From assembly GCF_002514725.1 (NCBI RefSeq), contig NZ_NTLB01000004.1, positions 124,001-188,000 of the forward strand: a stretch of 64,000 bases of DNA. The letters run 5' to 3'. Shown here piece by piece: positions 16,982 to 25,156 of the stretch. The position numbers and the translations under genes were made by a program. Each line of letters starts with the position of its first letter. The stretch's first letter is position 1. The notes below the pieces were generated by a model. The model worked only from the letters and a program-made list of their open reading frames with translations. It did no database searches and was not told where the DNA came from. This DNA is from Mangrovitalea sediminis. GTDB taxonomy: Bacteria; Pseudomonadota; Gammaproteobacteria; Pseudomonadales; Oleiphilaceae.

Positions 16982-17179
16982 CTCCTCTCCCGCTCCCACG
17001 TCTCATACCTATTGGCAAGTCCTCGGTGATTGACGGCATCTGCAAAGCGCCTTAGGCTCAAAAAGTGACCCGCCCCAAAAGGGTGCGCCACACTGAAATC
17101 AGTTGACCGGCTACCCGCTGGCATAACAACAAGACAACCGCCCAGACCGCGATCCGGTTCGGCGGAAGAGGATTTCGTC

Positions 17180-18241
17180 ATGACACCCTTTAGCCATCCA
17201 GAATTCGACAACCACGAACAGCTGACGTTCTTCTGCGATCCCGACACCGGCCTTCGCGCAATTGTCGCTATCCACAACAGCAATCGCGGCCCAGCCCTCG
17301 GCGGCTGCCGCATGTATCCCTATGCCAGCGACGAGGCGGCGCTACGCGATGTGCTGCGCCTCTCACGCGGAATGACGTACAAATCCGCCCTCGCCAACCT
17401 GGACCTTGGCGGCGGCAAGTCGGTCATTATCGGCGATCCGCGCAAGGACAAATCCGAAGCCCTGCTGGAATCCATGGGACGTTGCCTGGAAAGCCTAAAC
17501 GGCCGCTACATCGCCGCCGAAGATTCCGGCACCAGCGTACCCGACCTGAGGATCATGGGGCGCCAGACGAGGAACGTGGCCGGTATCACCGATCACCCCG
17601 GCTTCGACGGCAAGCCCAGCAACGGCGACCCGTCCCCCGCCACGGCCTATGGCGTCTTCACCGGTCTGCAGGCGGCCGTTCGCCACAAGCTTGGCCGAAG
17701 CGATCTGGAAGGCCTCACCGTAGCCATTCAGGGGTTGGGCAACGTGGGCTTTCGCCTGGCACGCCATCTCAAGGACGCGGGCGCACGCCTCTGGGTCTAT
17801 GATATCCAGCCCGACAATCTGGCTCGAGCCGTGGACGAACTGGGTGCCACACCGGTCACTGCTGACGAAATCCTCGGGCTGCCCGTGGATGTGGTCGCTC
17901 CCTGCGCCCTTGGCGCTGTTTTCAACGACGACAGCATTCGCAACCTGCACGCAAAGGTCATCGCCGGTGCCGCCAACAACCAGTTGGCCGAACCCCATCA
18001 CGACGAAATGCTACGCCAGCGGGGCATCCTGTACGCCCCGGATTACGCCATCAACGCCGGCGGCATCATCGATATTTTCTACGAACGCCACGGCGGCGGT
18101 CCGCAAGCGGTCAGGCAGCACCTCGACACCATTGCCCACACACTCACCGAAATTTTCCTGCGCGCCGACCGGGAAGACCTGCCCACCGGCCATATAGCCG
18201 ACCGTTTGGCCGAGGAACGCTTCAAGCTCCGCAACAGCTAA
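17180..18241 (+). CDS. Leu/Phe/Val/Glu dehydrogenase family enzyme
   Basis: A 353-residue NAD-dependent amino-acid dehydrogenase. Substrate-binding features are [13 protein letters not shown] near 38-50 and the Lys region [19 protein letters not shown] near 73-90; the Rossmann motif [17 protein letters not shown] is near 187. The length matches leucine/phenylalanine dehydrogenases (about 350) rather than glutamate dehydrogenase (about 450). It oxidatively deaminates a branched-chain or aromatic amino acid to the 2-oxo acid. It appears to be a single-gene unit. Leucine dehydrogenase is most likely, but specificity cannot be fixed by eye. Confidence 0.9.
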   Translation: MTPFSHPEFDNHEQLTFFCDPDTGLRAIVAIHNSNRGPALGGCRMYPYASDEAALRDVLRLSRGMTYKSALANLDLGGGKSVIIGDPRKDKSEALLESMGRCLESLNGRYIAAEDSGTSVPDLRIMGRQTRNVAGITDHPGFDGKPSNGDPSPATAYGVFTGLQAAVRHKLGRSDLEGLTVAIQGLGNVGFRLARHLKDAGARLWVYDIQPDNLARAVDELGATPVTADEILGLPVDVVAPCALGAVFNDDSIRNLHAKVIAGAANNQLAEPHHDEMLRQRGILYAPDYAINAGGIIDIFYERHGGGPQAVRQHLDTIAHTLTEIFLRADREDLPTGHIADRLAEERFKLRNS

Positions 18242-18261
18242 GTCCCGACCTTGAAGACACC

Positions 18262-18284
18262 AGGGCCATCCCAAGGATGGCCCT
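18262..18284 (+). terminator. Compact hairpin after the amino-acid dehydrogenase
   Basis: A perfect 10-bp stem, AGGGCCATCC with GGATGGCCCT, around a CAA loop, 20 bp after the dehydrogenase stop. No T-run follows, so it may be an intrinsic terminator of weak type or a 3' stabilising element. Confidence 0.5.
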
Positions 18285-18637
18285 TGGTTACAGACCTGAA
18301 GCTACCCTCAGAATAGGGCCACGCCTGCCATGTTGGGCGTCGCCACCATGTTGGCCATCCGACGCGCTGTCCCACCACATCCCATAAACCCCACAGTGCG
18401 ATTAACAGGTTGCCGACCGCAGGTTGCGTATCCATCCAACGCCGCCGCCAATTGAAATACCTGTCAGCGCCTGGGATTGCTCCAGACCCCACAATCATCT
18501 CGGTACAGTCAATAACTCAAACGTTTTATTTTGTGTTTTGATATGATACAAATGTGTGCTTATTGCAATTTTCGGACCCCCCTGCCAGCTCTGAAGCGAT
18601 TTGTAACGTTGCCCAAGGATTTAGAGTCAAGCGAACG
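18285..18637. other. Non-coding gap before the LuxR-type regulator
   Basis: No credible gene. The AT-rich patch around 18510-18560 (TTTTATTTTGTGTTTTGATATGATAC) probably carries the promoter of the LuxR-type gene. The coding frame of that gene is open from 18554, but its first 28 codons look non-coding. Confidence 0.45.
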
Positions 18638-19282
18638 GTGAAAAAGATAAATCGGCTGGCACTCATTGCTCACCACGAAATCGTTCGGTGCGGACTATCC
18701 TCACTCATCAATCGTTATCCCAATTGCCACATAGCCTTCGAATGCGGGGACAGCGATGAATTCGAACGCTTCGCGAGCGAACACTCCCTCGACCTGCTCA
18801 TTCTCGACATGTCGTTGGGGCGGATACCGGGACTGGATGCGCTTCAGCGGATACGACAGACATTCCCCAACTTACCCATTCTGATGCTGGCGGAGACGGC
18901 TCTCCCCAGCCTGTATAAGGAGGTCCTTTCTGCCGGCGCCAACGGTTACCTCTTAAAACACGAAGCGCCGTCGGAGTTGAAAAGAGCCATCGAGGCCGTG
19001 GCGGAGGGCAAGCAGTATGTCTGCCCTTTAATGGCGGAGAGACTCGCCTGTAACGATAAAGTCGACTGGAAAACCGGCCAGCTCAGTCCACGCCAAACAG
19101 AAGTTGCAAAATGCCTGGCGTTGGGTATGACGGTAGCAGAAACCGCAGCAAGGCTGGGCATGAAGCCAAAGACCGTGTCCTCCCACCGCACAGAAATTTT
19201 CTCGAAATTAGGGCTGCGAACCACTGCCGACCTTGTCCTTTTCGCCTTGCGTACAGAGCTGATCTCCCTGGACGGCGGTTAA
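18638..19282 (+). CDS. Orphan NarL/LuxR-type regulator with atypical receiver
   Basis: A 214-residue protein with a receiver domain (1-120) and a LuxR helix-turn-helix at about 148-205 (LSPRQTEVAKCLALGMTVAE, then KTVSSHRTEIFSKLG). The phosphoacceptor Asp57 is present in LLILDMS and the Lys in YLLKHE. However, the acidic pair that binds magnesium is replaced: LIAHHEIV where LIADDH is usual. The conserved Ser/Thr after strand 4 is also lost (LMLAET). No kinase is adjacent. It may act without phosphorylation. The GTG start is provisional; an ATG at 18554 gives a longer frame. Confidence 0.85.
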   Translation: MKKINRLALIAHHEIVRCGLSSLINRYPNCHIAFECGDSDEFERFASEHSLDLLILDMSLGRIPGLDALQRIRQTFPNLPILMLAETALPSLYKEVLSAGANGYLLKHEAPSELKRAIEAVAEGKQYVCPLMAERLACNDKVDWKTGQLSPRQTEVAKCLALGMTVAETAARLGMKPKTVSSHRTEIFSKLGLRTTADLVLFALRTELISLDGG

Positions 19283-19296
19283 CGGCAGGCACCGCT

Positions 19297-20169
19297 TTAT
19301 TGATCGGGAACGACAGGACGTTCACGGTAAGGATGATTTTTCAGGCGCGTATCGGTACGCGCAAAGGGATGCGGAAAGCTGAGCGCCGGGTCAACCCAGT
19401 CAGACCGCTTGAAGTTGGGAATGACCTTCGCCTGATAGCTGTCTTCAAGGGGATGCGACAGGATATCGTTGACCTGGACCCACTGTTGATGGCGCATCAG
19501 GTCGACCTGATAGGGTGTCGGATTGCCGCCGGCATTTTTTACCACGGCCTTGAGCGCCTCAATCTGCTTCACAGAGACCTTTGGCGTCCAATGGATTACT
19601 CCCGGCAGCATCACCGGCTCATCGGGAATATTGTTGATCCCCCGCTTCCAGGTCGCCAACACAGCCTGATGGGTATCCTCCCGGTATAGGATGATCGCGT
19701 GGCTGTAGCGCTTATCCCGGAAGAAACCCAGGTTACCGTATTGCAGCCGCGCACCGGTAAGGAACGCGACACCGTCCGACCAACAGGGCGACTTTCCGCT
19801 GATACCACCCAATACGCTGCGATCGATGATGCCGTCCGGAAACAGGATCTTGAAGGCAACCCAGGCAGCATTGGCGACGTGGATGGTACCCTCGCAATCG
19901 TGCCCGTGGAACTTGATCATATCCTTGAGCGTAACCGGGTAGGTATAGGGGTAGTAACGCCCCTGAGTGCCTTGGGTCGCGAGCATTTCAAATGTCGGTG
20001 CGTAGGGTTTATCGACCATGGAGGCGTACCAGGTCGGCGACCTGTCCGGCGCCTCTACGCCGGTTTCGACAAAAATGGTCTTTCCTTGGCGATAGGTAGG
20101 TTCGGCCGCACTGGCAACGGCGCTGAAAAGAATGAAAAAGGCAACCCAAACACTCTTTGAAACAGACAT
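19297..20169 (-). CDS. Secreted FmdE-like protein
   Basis: A 290-residue exported protein with a signal peptide (1-22, AVASAAEP). The segment MIKFHGHDCEGTIHVANAAW near 100-118 resembles the HGHxCxG motif of the FmdE family, and SGKSPCWSDGVAFLTGARLQYGNLGFF near 142-168 resembles its second metal-binding Cys region. FmdE domains take their name from a subunit of formylmethanofuran dehydrogenase and bind zinc; stand-alone versions are uncharacterised. An exported copy is unusual. Its neighbours give no pathway: a convergent LuxR regulator 14 bp away and a gene remnant upstream. Confidence 0.75.
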   Translation of the reverse strand: MSVSKSVWVAFFILFSAVASAAEPTYRQGKTIFVETGVEAPDRSPTWYASMVDKPYAPTFEMLATQGTQGRYYPYTYPVTLKDMIKFHGHDCEGTIHVANAAWVAFKILFPDGIIDRSVLGGISGKSPCWSDGVAFLTGARLQYGNLGFFRDKRYSHAIILYREDTHQAVLATWKRGINNIPDEPVMLPGVIHWTPKVSVKQIEALKAVVKNAGGNPTPYQVDLMRHQQWVQVNDILSHPLEDSYQAKVIPNFKRSDWVDPALSFPHPFARTDTRLKNHPYRERPVVPDQ

Positions 20170-20385
20170 GGGGTTCTCTCCCTGTTTGCCCGGACTGCGT
20201 CAATTTTTGCCAAACGATACCTAGGATCGATCTTAACAATATTCCCGAATTGCGCATGTTGCACAAGGGACGATTCCTTGGCCCACTCGGGAGATCTACC
20301 CCCAAAAAAAGCTGGCGAGACAGCAAGACCTCTCAGGCATGCGCATCATGATCATCGCAACGGACGGCGTCTTCGGCCGGAGATA
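20170..20385. other. Non-coding gap upstream of the FmdE-like gene
   Basis: Holds the presumed promoter of the FmdE-like gene and no visible gene or repeat. It continues into the dihydrolipoamide dehydrogenase remnant, so about 500 bp from 20170 to 20673 has no intact gene. Confidence 0.45.
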
Positions 20386-20530
20386 TCAGCGCCTTGAGGC
20401 CTGCGGATTGGGGAGGTCCGTGATGGTACCGGCTGCCAACTCGCCCGCCATACCGACAGATTCGCTCAGCGTAGGGTGAGCATCTATGGTCAGCGCAACA
20501 TCATCGGCCGATGCCCCGAATTCGAGGGTA
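20386..20530 (-). pseudogene. C-terminal remnant of dihydrolipoamide dehydrogenase (lpdA)
   Basis: On the minus strand the last 47 or so codons read LEFGASADDVALTIDAHPTL, continuing with SESVGMAGELAAGTITDLPNPQ and ending at TGA. This closely matches the C-terminus of dihydrolipoamide dehydrogenase (E. coli LpdA: IALTIHAHPTLHESVG, then GSITDLPNPKA), including the catalytic HAHPTLxE motif that completes the partner subunit's active site. Upstream of LEFGAS the frame stays open but loses all resemblance, and the other 400-plus residues are absent. It is a decayed 3' end, probably left by a deletion or rearrangement. Confidence 0.8.
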
Positions 20531-20673
20531 GGGTCAACCGGCGTTGACGCCAACGATTTTAGCGCCCAGTAACCGGCTTCGGCCTGCCGCCCCTTCCCTT
20601 TCGAGACCACGCTGTAACCGAGGACACTTTCGTGTGTCTCTGCTTTATGTCGAACTCAAGGGACATGACCTCC

Positions 20674-21420
20674 ATGAAAACGCACTTCCTGGCAGGCCTA
20701 CTCTGTTGCCTGTTGACCGGCACGGCCGTTGGCGCCAACGCTCATTTTCAGAGCGGACCCGGTGCCGTCGCGGTGATTGAGCTGTTTACGTCGGAGGGCT
20801 GCAGCAGTTGCCCACCTGCCGATGCCTGGCTAAACCGCCTGCAAAAAGCGCCCGGACTCTGGCAGCGGTTTATTCCAATCGCCTTTCATGTGGACTACTG
20901 GGACGCACTGGGATGGATTGATCCCTTTGAAAGTGCTGCATTTTCCGCCCGTCAGCGCGCCTATCGCACCAACGGCCAACTCAGCGCCGTTTATACGCCT
21001 GCAATTATGTTCCAGGGCCATGAGTTTCGGAGTTGGTGGCGATATACCACGCCGCCGGATATCACACTGCCGCCGGTCGGTACGCTCGAGGTGCAGGTCG
21101 CAGGTCACCGTATCGCAGCAACCTTTTCACCCTTGACACCGTCAAGCCGCCTTCGGGCAACGGCAGCACTGCTCGGTTTCGGTTTAACCACCCAGGTGCC
21201 TGACGGCGAGAATGCGGGGCGCACGCTACATCACGACTTTGTGAATCTCGGGCAGAGCACCCAAACCGCCACACCTCAGCACAACCAGTACCATTGGCAA
21301 CTTTCGCTGCCGACGCCAAAGGTCAAAACCGCATCCCGCCTGGGAATCGTGGTTTGGGTCTCATCGGAAAACCAGGAAACGCCTATTCAGGCGACCGGTG
21401 GCTATTTGACGCCGCAATGA
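20674..21420 (+). CDS. Secreted DUF1223 thioredoxin-like protein
   Basis: A 248-residue exported protein: signal peptide at 1-21 (GLLCCLLTGTAVGANA), then VIELFTSEGCSSCPPADAWL near 35-54. This is the hallmark of DUF1223, a thioredoxin-fold family with a CxxC site. It probably works in periplasmic redox chemistry, but no substrate is known. Of two in-frame ATGs, the second was chosen because AAGGGA lies ten bases upstream of it and only two upstream of the first. It is a single-gene unit. Confidence 0.85.
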   Translation: MKTHFLAGLLCCLLTGTAVGANAHFQSGPGAVAVIELFTSEGCSSCPPADAWLNRLQKAPGLWQRFIPIAFHVDYWDALGWIDPFESAAFSARQRAYRTNGQLSAVYTPAIMFQGHEFRSWWRYTTPPDITLPPVGTLEVQVAGHRIAATFSPLTPSSRLRATAALLGFGLTTQVPDGENAGRTLHHDFVNLGQSTQTATPQHNQYHWQLSLPTPKVKTASRLGIVVWVSSENQETPIQATGGYLTPQ

Positions 21421-21476
21421 AGTCCGTTGCGGCTAAGGGGAGCGTCTGCATAGACAGCCCTTGGCAAATGAATTGT

Positions 21477-21860
21477 TTACAGGTTCGACAACTCTTCCTG
21501 CAAGTCATTCTTCAATTCCGAAGGTTCTGTGATCCAGAGCGTTTCGTCGGTGCCGGGAAACACACCAATCTCCAGACCATCCTTCTGCAGACCGGGTATC
21601 CATTTCTTGAAGAAGTCCGGCAGTGCGATACTTTTGGGCGACAAACCACCAGAATCTTTGGCGTACTCAAGCGCAAAATCAGAGCTGGGCCATACCGGCA
21701 AATACTCAAAACCATCATCTTCAGAATAGATTTTCAGGAACTGATTCTCGGCATTGATCAGTATCCAGATTTCCCGTTCTTCGCCGACCTTACTCAAGAA
21801 ATAATCGAACCGCTCCTCGCCGTTCAACCCCAATACCGCCTTCAACTGTTCGTCATTCAT
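21477..21860 (-). CDS. DUF2750-like protein
   Basis: A 127-residue cytoplasmic protein. The sequence RFDYFLSKVGEEREIWIL followed by YSEDDGFEYLPVWPSSDFA and KDGLEIGVFPG matches my recollection of DUF2750, a small family of unknown function in proteobacteria. The start MNDEQLKAV gives the family's usual length and has AGGT upstream; an open frame 44 codons longer looks non-coding. Monocistronic. Confidence 0.75.
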   Translation of the reverse strand: MNDEQLKAVLGLNGEERFDYFLSKVGEEREIWILINAENQFLKIYSEDDGFEYLPVWPSSDFALEYAKDSGGLSPKSIALPDFFKKWIPGLQKDGLEIGVFPGTDETLWITEPSELKNDLQEELSNL

Positions 21861-22190
21861 ACACAGACCTACGACATGATGATCTTCAATAAAAAAGCGC
21901 CGCATTGCGGTTTTCCCACTCCGCGCCGCTGTAAAAATACGCCTGAAACCCAAGTAGATTACGCGTGTTTTGAGATGCTGAACATGGTTCACTCAACCTG
22001 ATTTGCCCCCGGGAACCGAGATGCTACCAAGAGCCAGGCATGATATTGAGATTACCCCATTGCTGACGCATTCCGTTCCACCCGGTGGGATAAACGGCAA
22101 TTCCAGGATCTGATCGCGACCATTCCTTTGTTGACAGCCGCAATGGAACAGCGACTATGATTGAACCAATTGCAGTCACCCACAAAAACA

Positions 22191-22979
22191 ATGTCCAGAC
22201 TACTGCTGTTGGCAATTCTCAGTATGCTGCTGATCGGTCGCGCCGACGCTCGAGACAGCGTGTCCGTTTATGTCGCCTCGCCCAACTGGCAGCCCCTCAC
22301 TCTCGAACTGACCCGTGACTTCTTTCGTCATTACGATATCGACCTCTCGGTCATGTCCCCCTCCACGCCCTGGCGGCGAGCGATACAGGAGATGCGAGCT
22401 GGCCGCCTCGATATGATTCTGACCATTTACAAGACGCCGGCCCGGTCTCGCTATATGGCCTTTACCGTCCCCTTCGCCCAGGTTCCCACCGCTGTTGTGG
22501 TGACAGCAGAAAGCCCGTTGTCCTCAGCAGGCATCGACGAATTGGTCGGCTTACGGGGTTTGAAGGTCAGGGGTGCCAGCCTGGGTCAGGCCTTCGAACG
22601 TCATCGCCAAAAACTGAACGTCGAGGACACGACGGACGAAGAGATGATGATCAGAATGCTCACACAGAAGCGTGCGGATTATGGCGTAGGCGCCCAGTAT
22701 AAAATCCAGATAACGGCACAAAAAATGGGTTACACAGACCGGATAAGGGTTCTGTCGCCGCCCCTCAGCTTCAGAGGATTACGGATCGCCTTCTCCCAGA
22801 AATCGCGCTACGTGAAGTTTCTCGCCCCGTTTGATGCTTACCTCCAGGAGCGGTTGCAAGAGGACGACATTCAACAACGTATCAAACAGGTTCAGAGGTC
22901 ACTGGCCGGCAAAACCAGTCAGGGTAACGGACGAGCCTATTTGCCCGGAGTCCAAGTCACAACAAGCCGCCAAGAATAA
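22191..22979 (+). CDS. Periplasmic solute-binding protein (SBP_bac_3 family)
   Basis: A 262-residue protein with a signal peptide (1-20, LLAILSMLLIGRADA) and a family-3 type solute-binding fold: YVASPNWQPLTLELTRDFFRHYDID near 27-50, then MRAGRLDMILTIYKTPARS near 75-93. It lacks adjacent permease and ATPase genes, as do many orphan members that act as sensors or redox-linked binding proteins. The ATG was chosen over a TTG ten codons earlier. It ends 13 bp before the haloalkane dehalogenase gene and may share its transcript. Confidence 0.85.
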   Translation: MSRLLLLAILSMLLIGRADARDSVSVYVASPNWQPLTLELTRDFFRHYDIDLSVMSPSTPWRRAIQEMRAGRLDMILTIYKTPARSRYMAFTVPFAQVPTAVVVTAESPLSSAGIDELVGLRGLKVRGASLGQAFERHRQKLNVEDTTDEEMMIRMLTQKRADYGVGAQYKIQITAQKMGYTDRIRVLSPPLSFRGLRIAFSQKSRYVKFLAPFDAYLQERLQEDDIQQRIKQVQRSLAGKTSQGNGRAYLPGVQVTTSRQE

Positions 22980-22992
22980 AAGGAATAGCGCC

Positions 22993-23940
22993 ATGGACTA
23001 TGTACGCACCCCCGATGATCGTTTCAATCGCCTGCTGGACTACCCCTTCGAACCCCACTACGTGGATGTCGGCGGTCTACGAATGCACTACGTTGACGAA
23101 GGCCCACGGGACGCCAAACCGATTCTTATGCTCCATGGTGAGCCATCCTGGTCCTATCTTTACCGGCACATGATTCCCATCTGCGCTGCCGCTGGTCACC
23201 GGGTTATCGCGCCGGACCTGATCGGTTTTGGCAAATCGGACAAGCCGCTGAAGATGGATGACTACAGCTATCAAAGCCACATGGACTGGGTAAAGGCCCT
23301 GATTGACCAGCTGGACCTGACGGATATCACCCTCGTCTGCCAGGATTGGGGCTCCCTGCTGGGCCTGCGTCTGGCCGCCGAAAATGAAGCGCGCTTCCGA
23401 GCCATAGTGGTCGGCAACGGCATGCTCCCCACGGGTGAGCAGAAGGTGCCGAGGGCGTTTCAGCTGTGGAAAGCCTTTGCGGTCTACAGCCCCTGGTTCC
23501 CCATCTCCCGTATCGTCAATACCGCCTGCTTCAGAAAGCTGGGGCCGGACGAACTGAAAGCCTACGATGCCCCCTTCCCCAGCAGTAACTACAAAGCGGG
23601 CGCCCGCGCCTTTCCGCGCCTGGTGCCAGTGAGTCCGACCGATCCGGCATCCGACGCCAACCGCCAGGCCTGGAAGGTACTGGAGCAATGGAAGAAGCCA
23701 TTCCTCACCACCTTCAGCAACGGCGATCCCATTATGCGCGGCGGCGACAAGTACCTGCAGGAACGCATCCCCGGCGCCAAGGGACTACCCCACCAAACCC
23801 TCGTGGGTGGTCATTTCCTGCAGGAAGACTCGCCGGTACAGTTTGCCCGGGCGATCAATGACCTGTTGGCAACAATGGGGACGGGGGAGCAGGCACGGGG
23901 AGCCAAACGTACGGAGTCAGTGGTGGCGGAGGAGTCCTGA
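22993..23940 (+). CDS. Haloalkane dehalogenase (HLD-I type)
   Basis: A 315-residue alpha/beta hydrolase. Seen: oxyanion-hole HGEPSWSYLY near 47-56, nucleophile Asp followed by a halide-binding Trp in VCQDWGS near 117, acid Asp in NGDPIMRG near 243 and catalytic His in GGHFLQED near 273. Asp as nucleophile with Trp next to it separates dehalogenases from esterases. The HGEPSW segment supplies the second halide-stabilising Trp, as in DhlA-like enzymes. It would hydrolyse haloalkanes to alcohols plus halide in the cytosol. AGGAAT precedes the ATG. The last 20 residues are low-complexity. Confidence 0.85.
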   Translation: MDYVRTPDDRFNRLLDYPFEPHYVDVGGLRMHYVDEGPRDAKPILMLHGEPSWSYLYRHMIPICAAAGHRVIAPDLIGFGKSDKPLKMDDYSYQSHMDWVKALIDQLDLTDITLVCQDWGSLLGLRLAAENEARFRAIVVGNGMLPTGEQKVPRAFQLWKAFAVYSPWFPISRIVNTACFRKLGPDELKAYDAPFPSSNYKAGARAFPRLVPVSPTDPASDANRQAWKVLEQWKKPFLTTFSNGDPIMRGGDKYLQERIPGAKGLPHQTLVGGHFLQEDSPVQFARAINDLLATMGTGEQARGAKRTESVVAEES

Positions 23941-24075
23941 GAAGGTGCCGACGACCTGCACCCGGAAGTTGCCCCCAATGCCGAGTTAGGCCACGTGGAT
24001 GAAGCCTCGGAGAGCAGGTCGATCTGGCGGGTATCGCGTCTACAGGCAAAGCGGACTGATGTTCCTGCTACCCCG

Positions 24076-24717
24076 CTACCGGCCAATCACTTGAAAATAG
24101 TGCGGAAACAGGCGTTCCTGGGCCTCAGCCTGATAGGTTAATAGCGTAAAGCCAACGCCGCCGACATCAAAGTGATATGGCGCTGGCGGCCGTTGCCCGG
24201 AGACAATCTCAATCAACGCCTCTCCGCCCGACGCATCCTTTAGCAAGAATTGATCGGTAGTCCAGGACACGGTAACCGGAGCCGGCTCCGAGTGCTTTGC
24301 CCCAAGATACGCCAACGAAAAATCCTCAAATCGCAGTTCGAGGTTTTTGATCTTCAATACTCGCTTCTTGAGCGCGGGGAACAGGAGAGCTTCGATATCA
24401 GCATAAAGTGCCGATTCAACCTCGCCTCCGGCATTGAATCCGGTGGACGGCGTTTTGAAGTGGCCCTGGTAAACCTCGATCTTTTGGGTCGGCTGATTAT
24501 CGCCGTGAAAGAATAAATCGATACTTTCGACGTCCGGCCCCCATGACACCATCCTGCTTCCGTCAGCCGGAATCTGCTCAATGCGCTGCATGATGCTTTT
24601 TATCGCATCAGCATCGTCGATGGTGACGGAGCCAACCACATCTTGTACGGAAATCGATTGGTACTTTTTGATCTCCAGCCTTGTGCAGCCCGTTGTGTTG
24701 AACCAGGGTTTTGTCAT
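24076..24717 (-). CDS. Hypothetical protein
   Basis: A 213-residue protein I do not recognise. No signal peptide or membrane segment. It reads as an alternating beta-rich domain (GSVTIDDADAIKSIMQRIEQ near 30-48, IDLFFHGDNQPTQKIEVYQG near 65-84). The opening residues CTRLEIKKYQSI suggest that about the first 90 residues form one small alpha/beta domain that may repeat later in another form. Single gene between two non-coding gaps. Function unknown. Confidence 0.6.
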   Translation of the reverse strand: MTKPWFNTTGCTRLEIKKYQSISVQDVVGSVTIDDADAIKSIMQRIEQIPADGSRMVSWGPDVESIDLFFHGDNQPTQKIEVYQGHFKTPSTGFNAGGEVESALYADIEALLFPALKKRVLKIKNLELRFEDFSLAYLGAKHSEPAPVTVSWTTDQFLLKDASGGEALIEIVSGQRPPAPYHFDVGGVGFTLLTYQAEAQERLFPHYFQVIGR

Positions 24718-25156
24718 TGTGGTTGCTTCGCTATGTCAACAAAGTCCATGCGTTTTCTATTTCTATGTTCCCACCAAATGGTCTCCGCGCTGGAGGCCGA
24801 GTAATTGGACTATAGCGCAGAAGGGCCGTCTGCTCGCTCCAACTCCCTGTTTTCCGCCGCCAACAGGCTTATTCAGCCGCACTGATCTGCCTTCGCACCT
24901 TGAATATTGCGACCTGAGCACGCTGTTGGAATGGGCGTCCCTGTAGCGCTTTCTTTTTGGCTCTTTTTCAGTTCTCAGCTGCTCGACGGGGGCCCTGACA
25001 GGCCGTCAGGCCGCTTCTGGCGGGGCCTCCGGCGAAAATTCATCACCCTCATCCACCAGACTTGAAAAAAATTTAATTTTGTGCTTAGAATCCAGAACAA
25101 CGGCCGTATCGCACGACAACGAAAACAAGATATCGATGGATCGATGGGAGGCTCAC
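24718..25156. other. Non-coding gap before the sulfite-oxidase-like operon
   Basis: No gene seen. A hairpin-capable CCTGAC/GTCAGG inverted repeat lies near 24997-25013, followed by an A/T-rich tract (about 25063-25080), probably the promoter of the molybdoenzyme operon. GGGAGG at 25146 is its ribosome-binding site. Confidence 0.45.
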
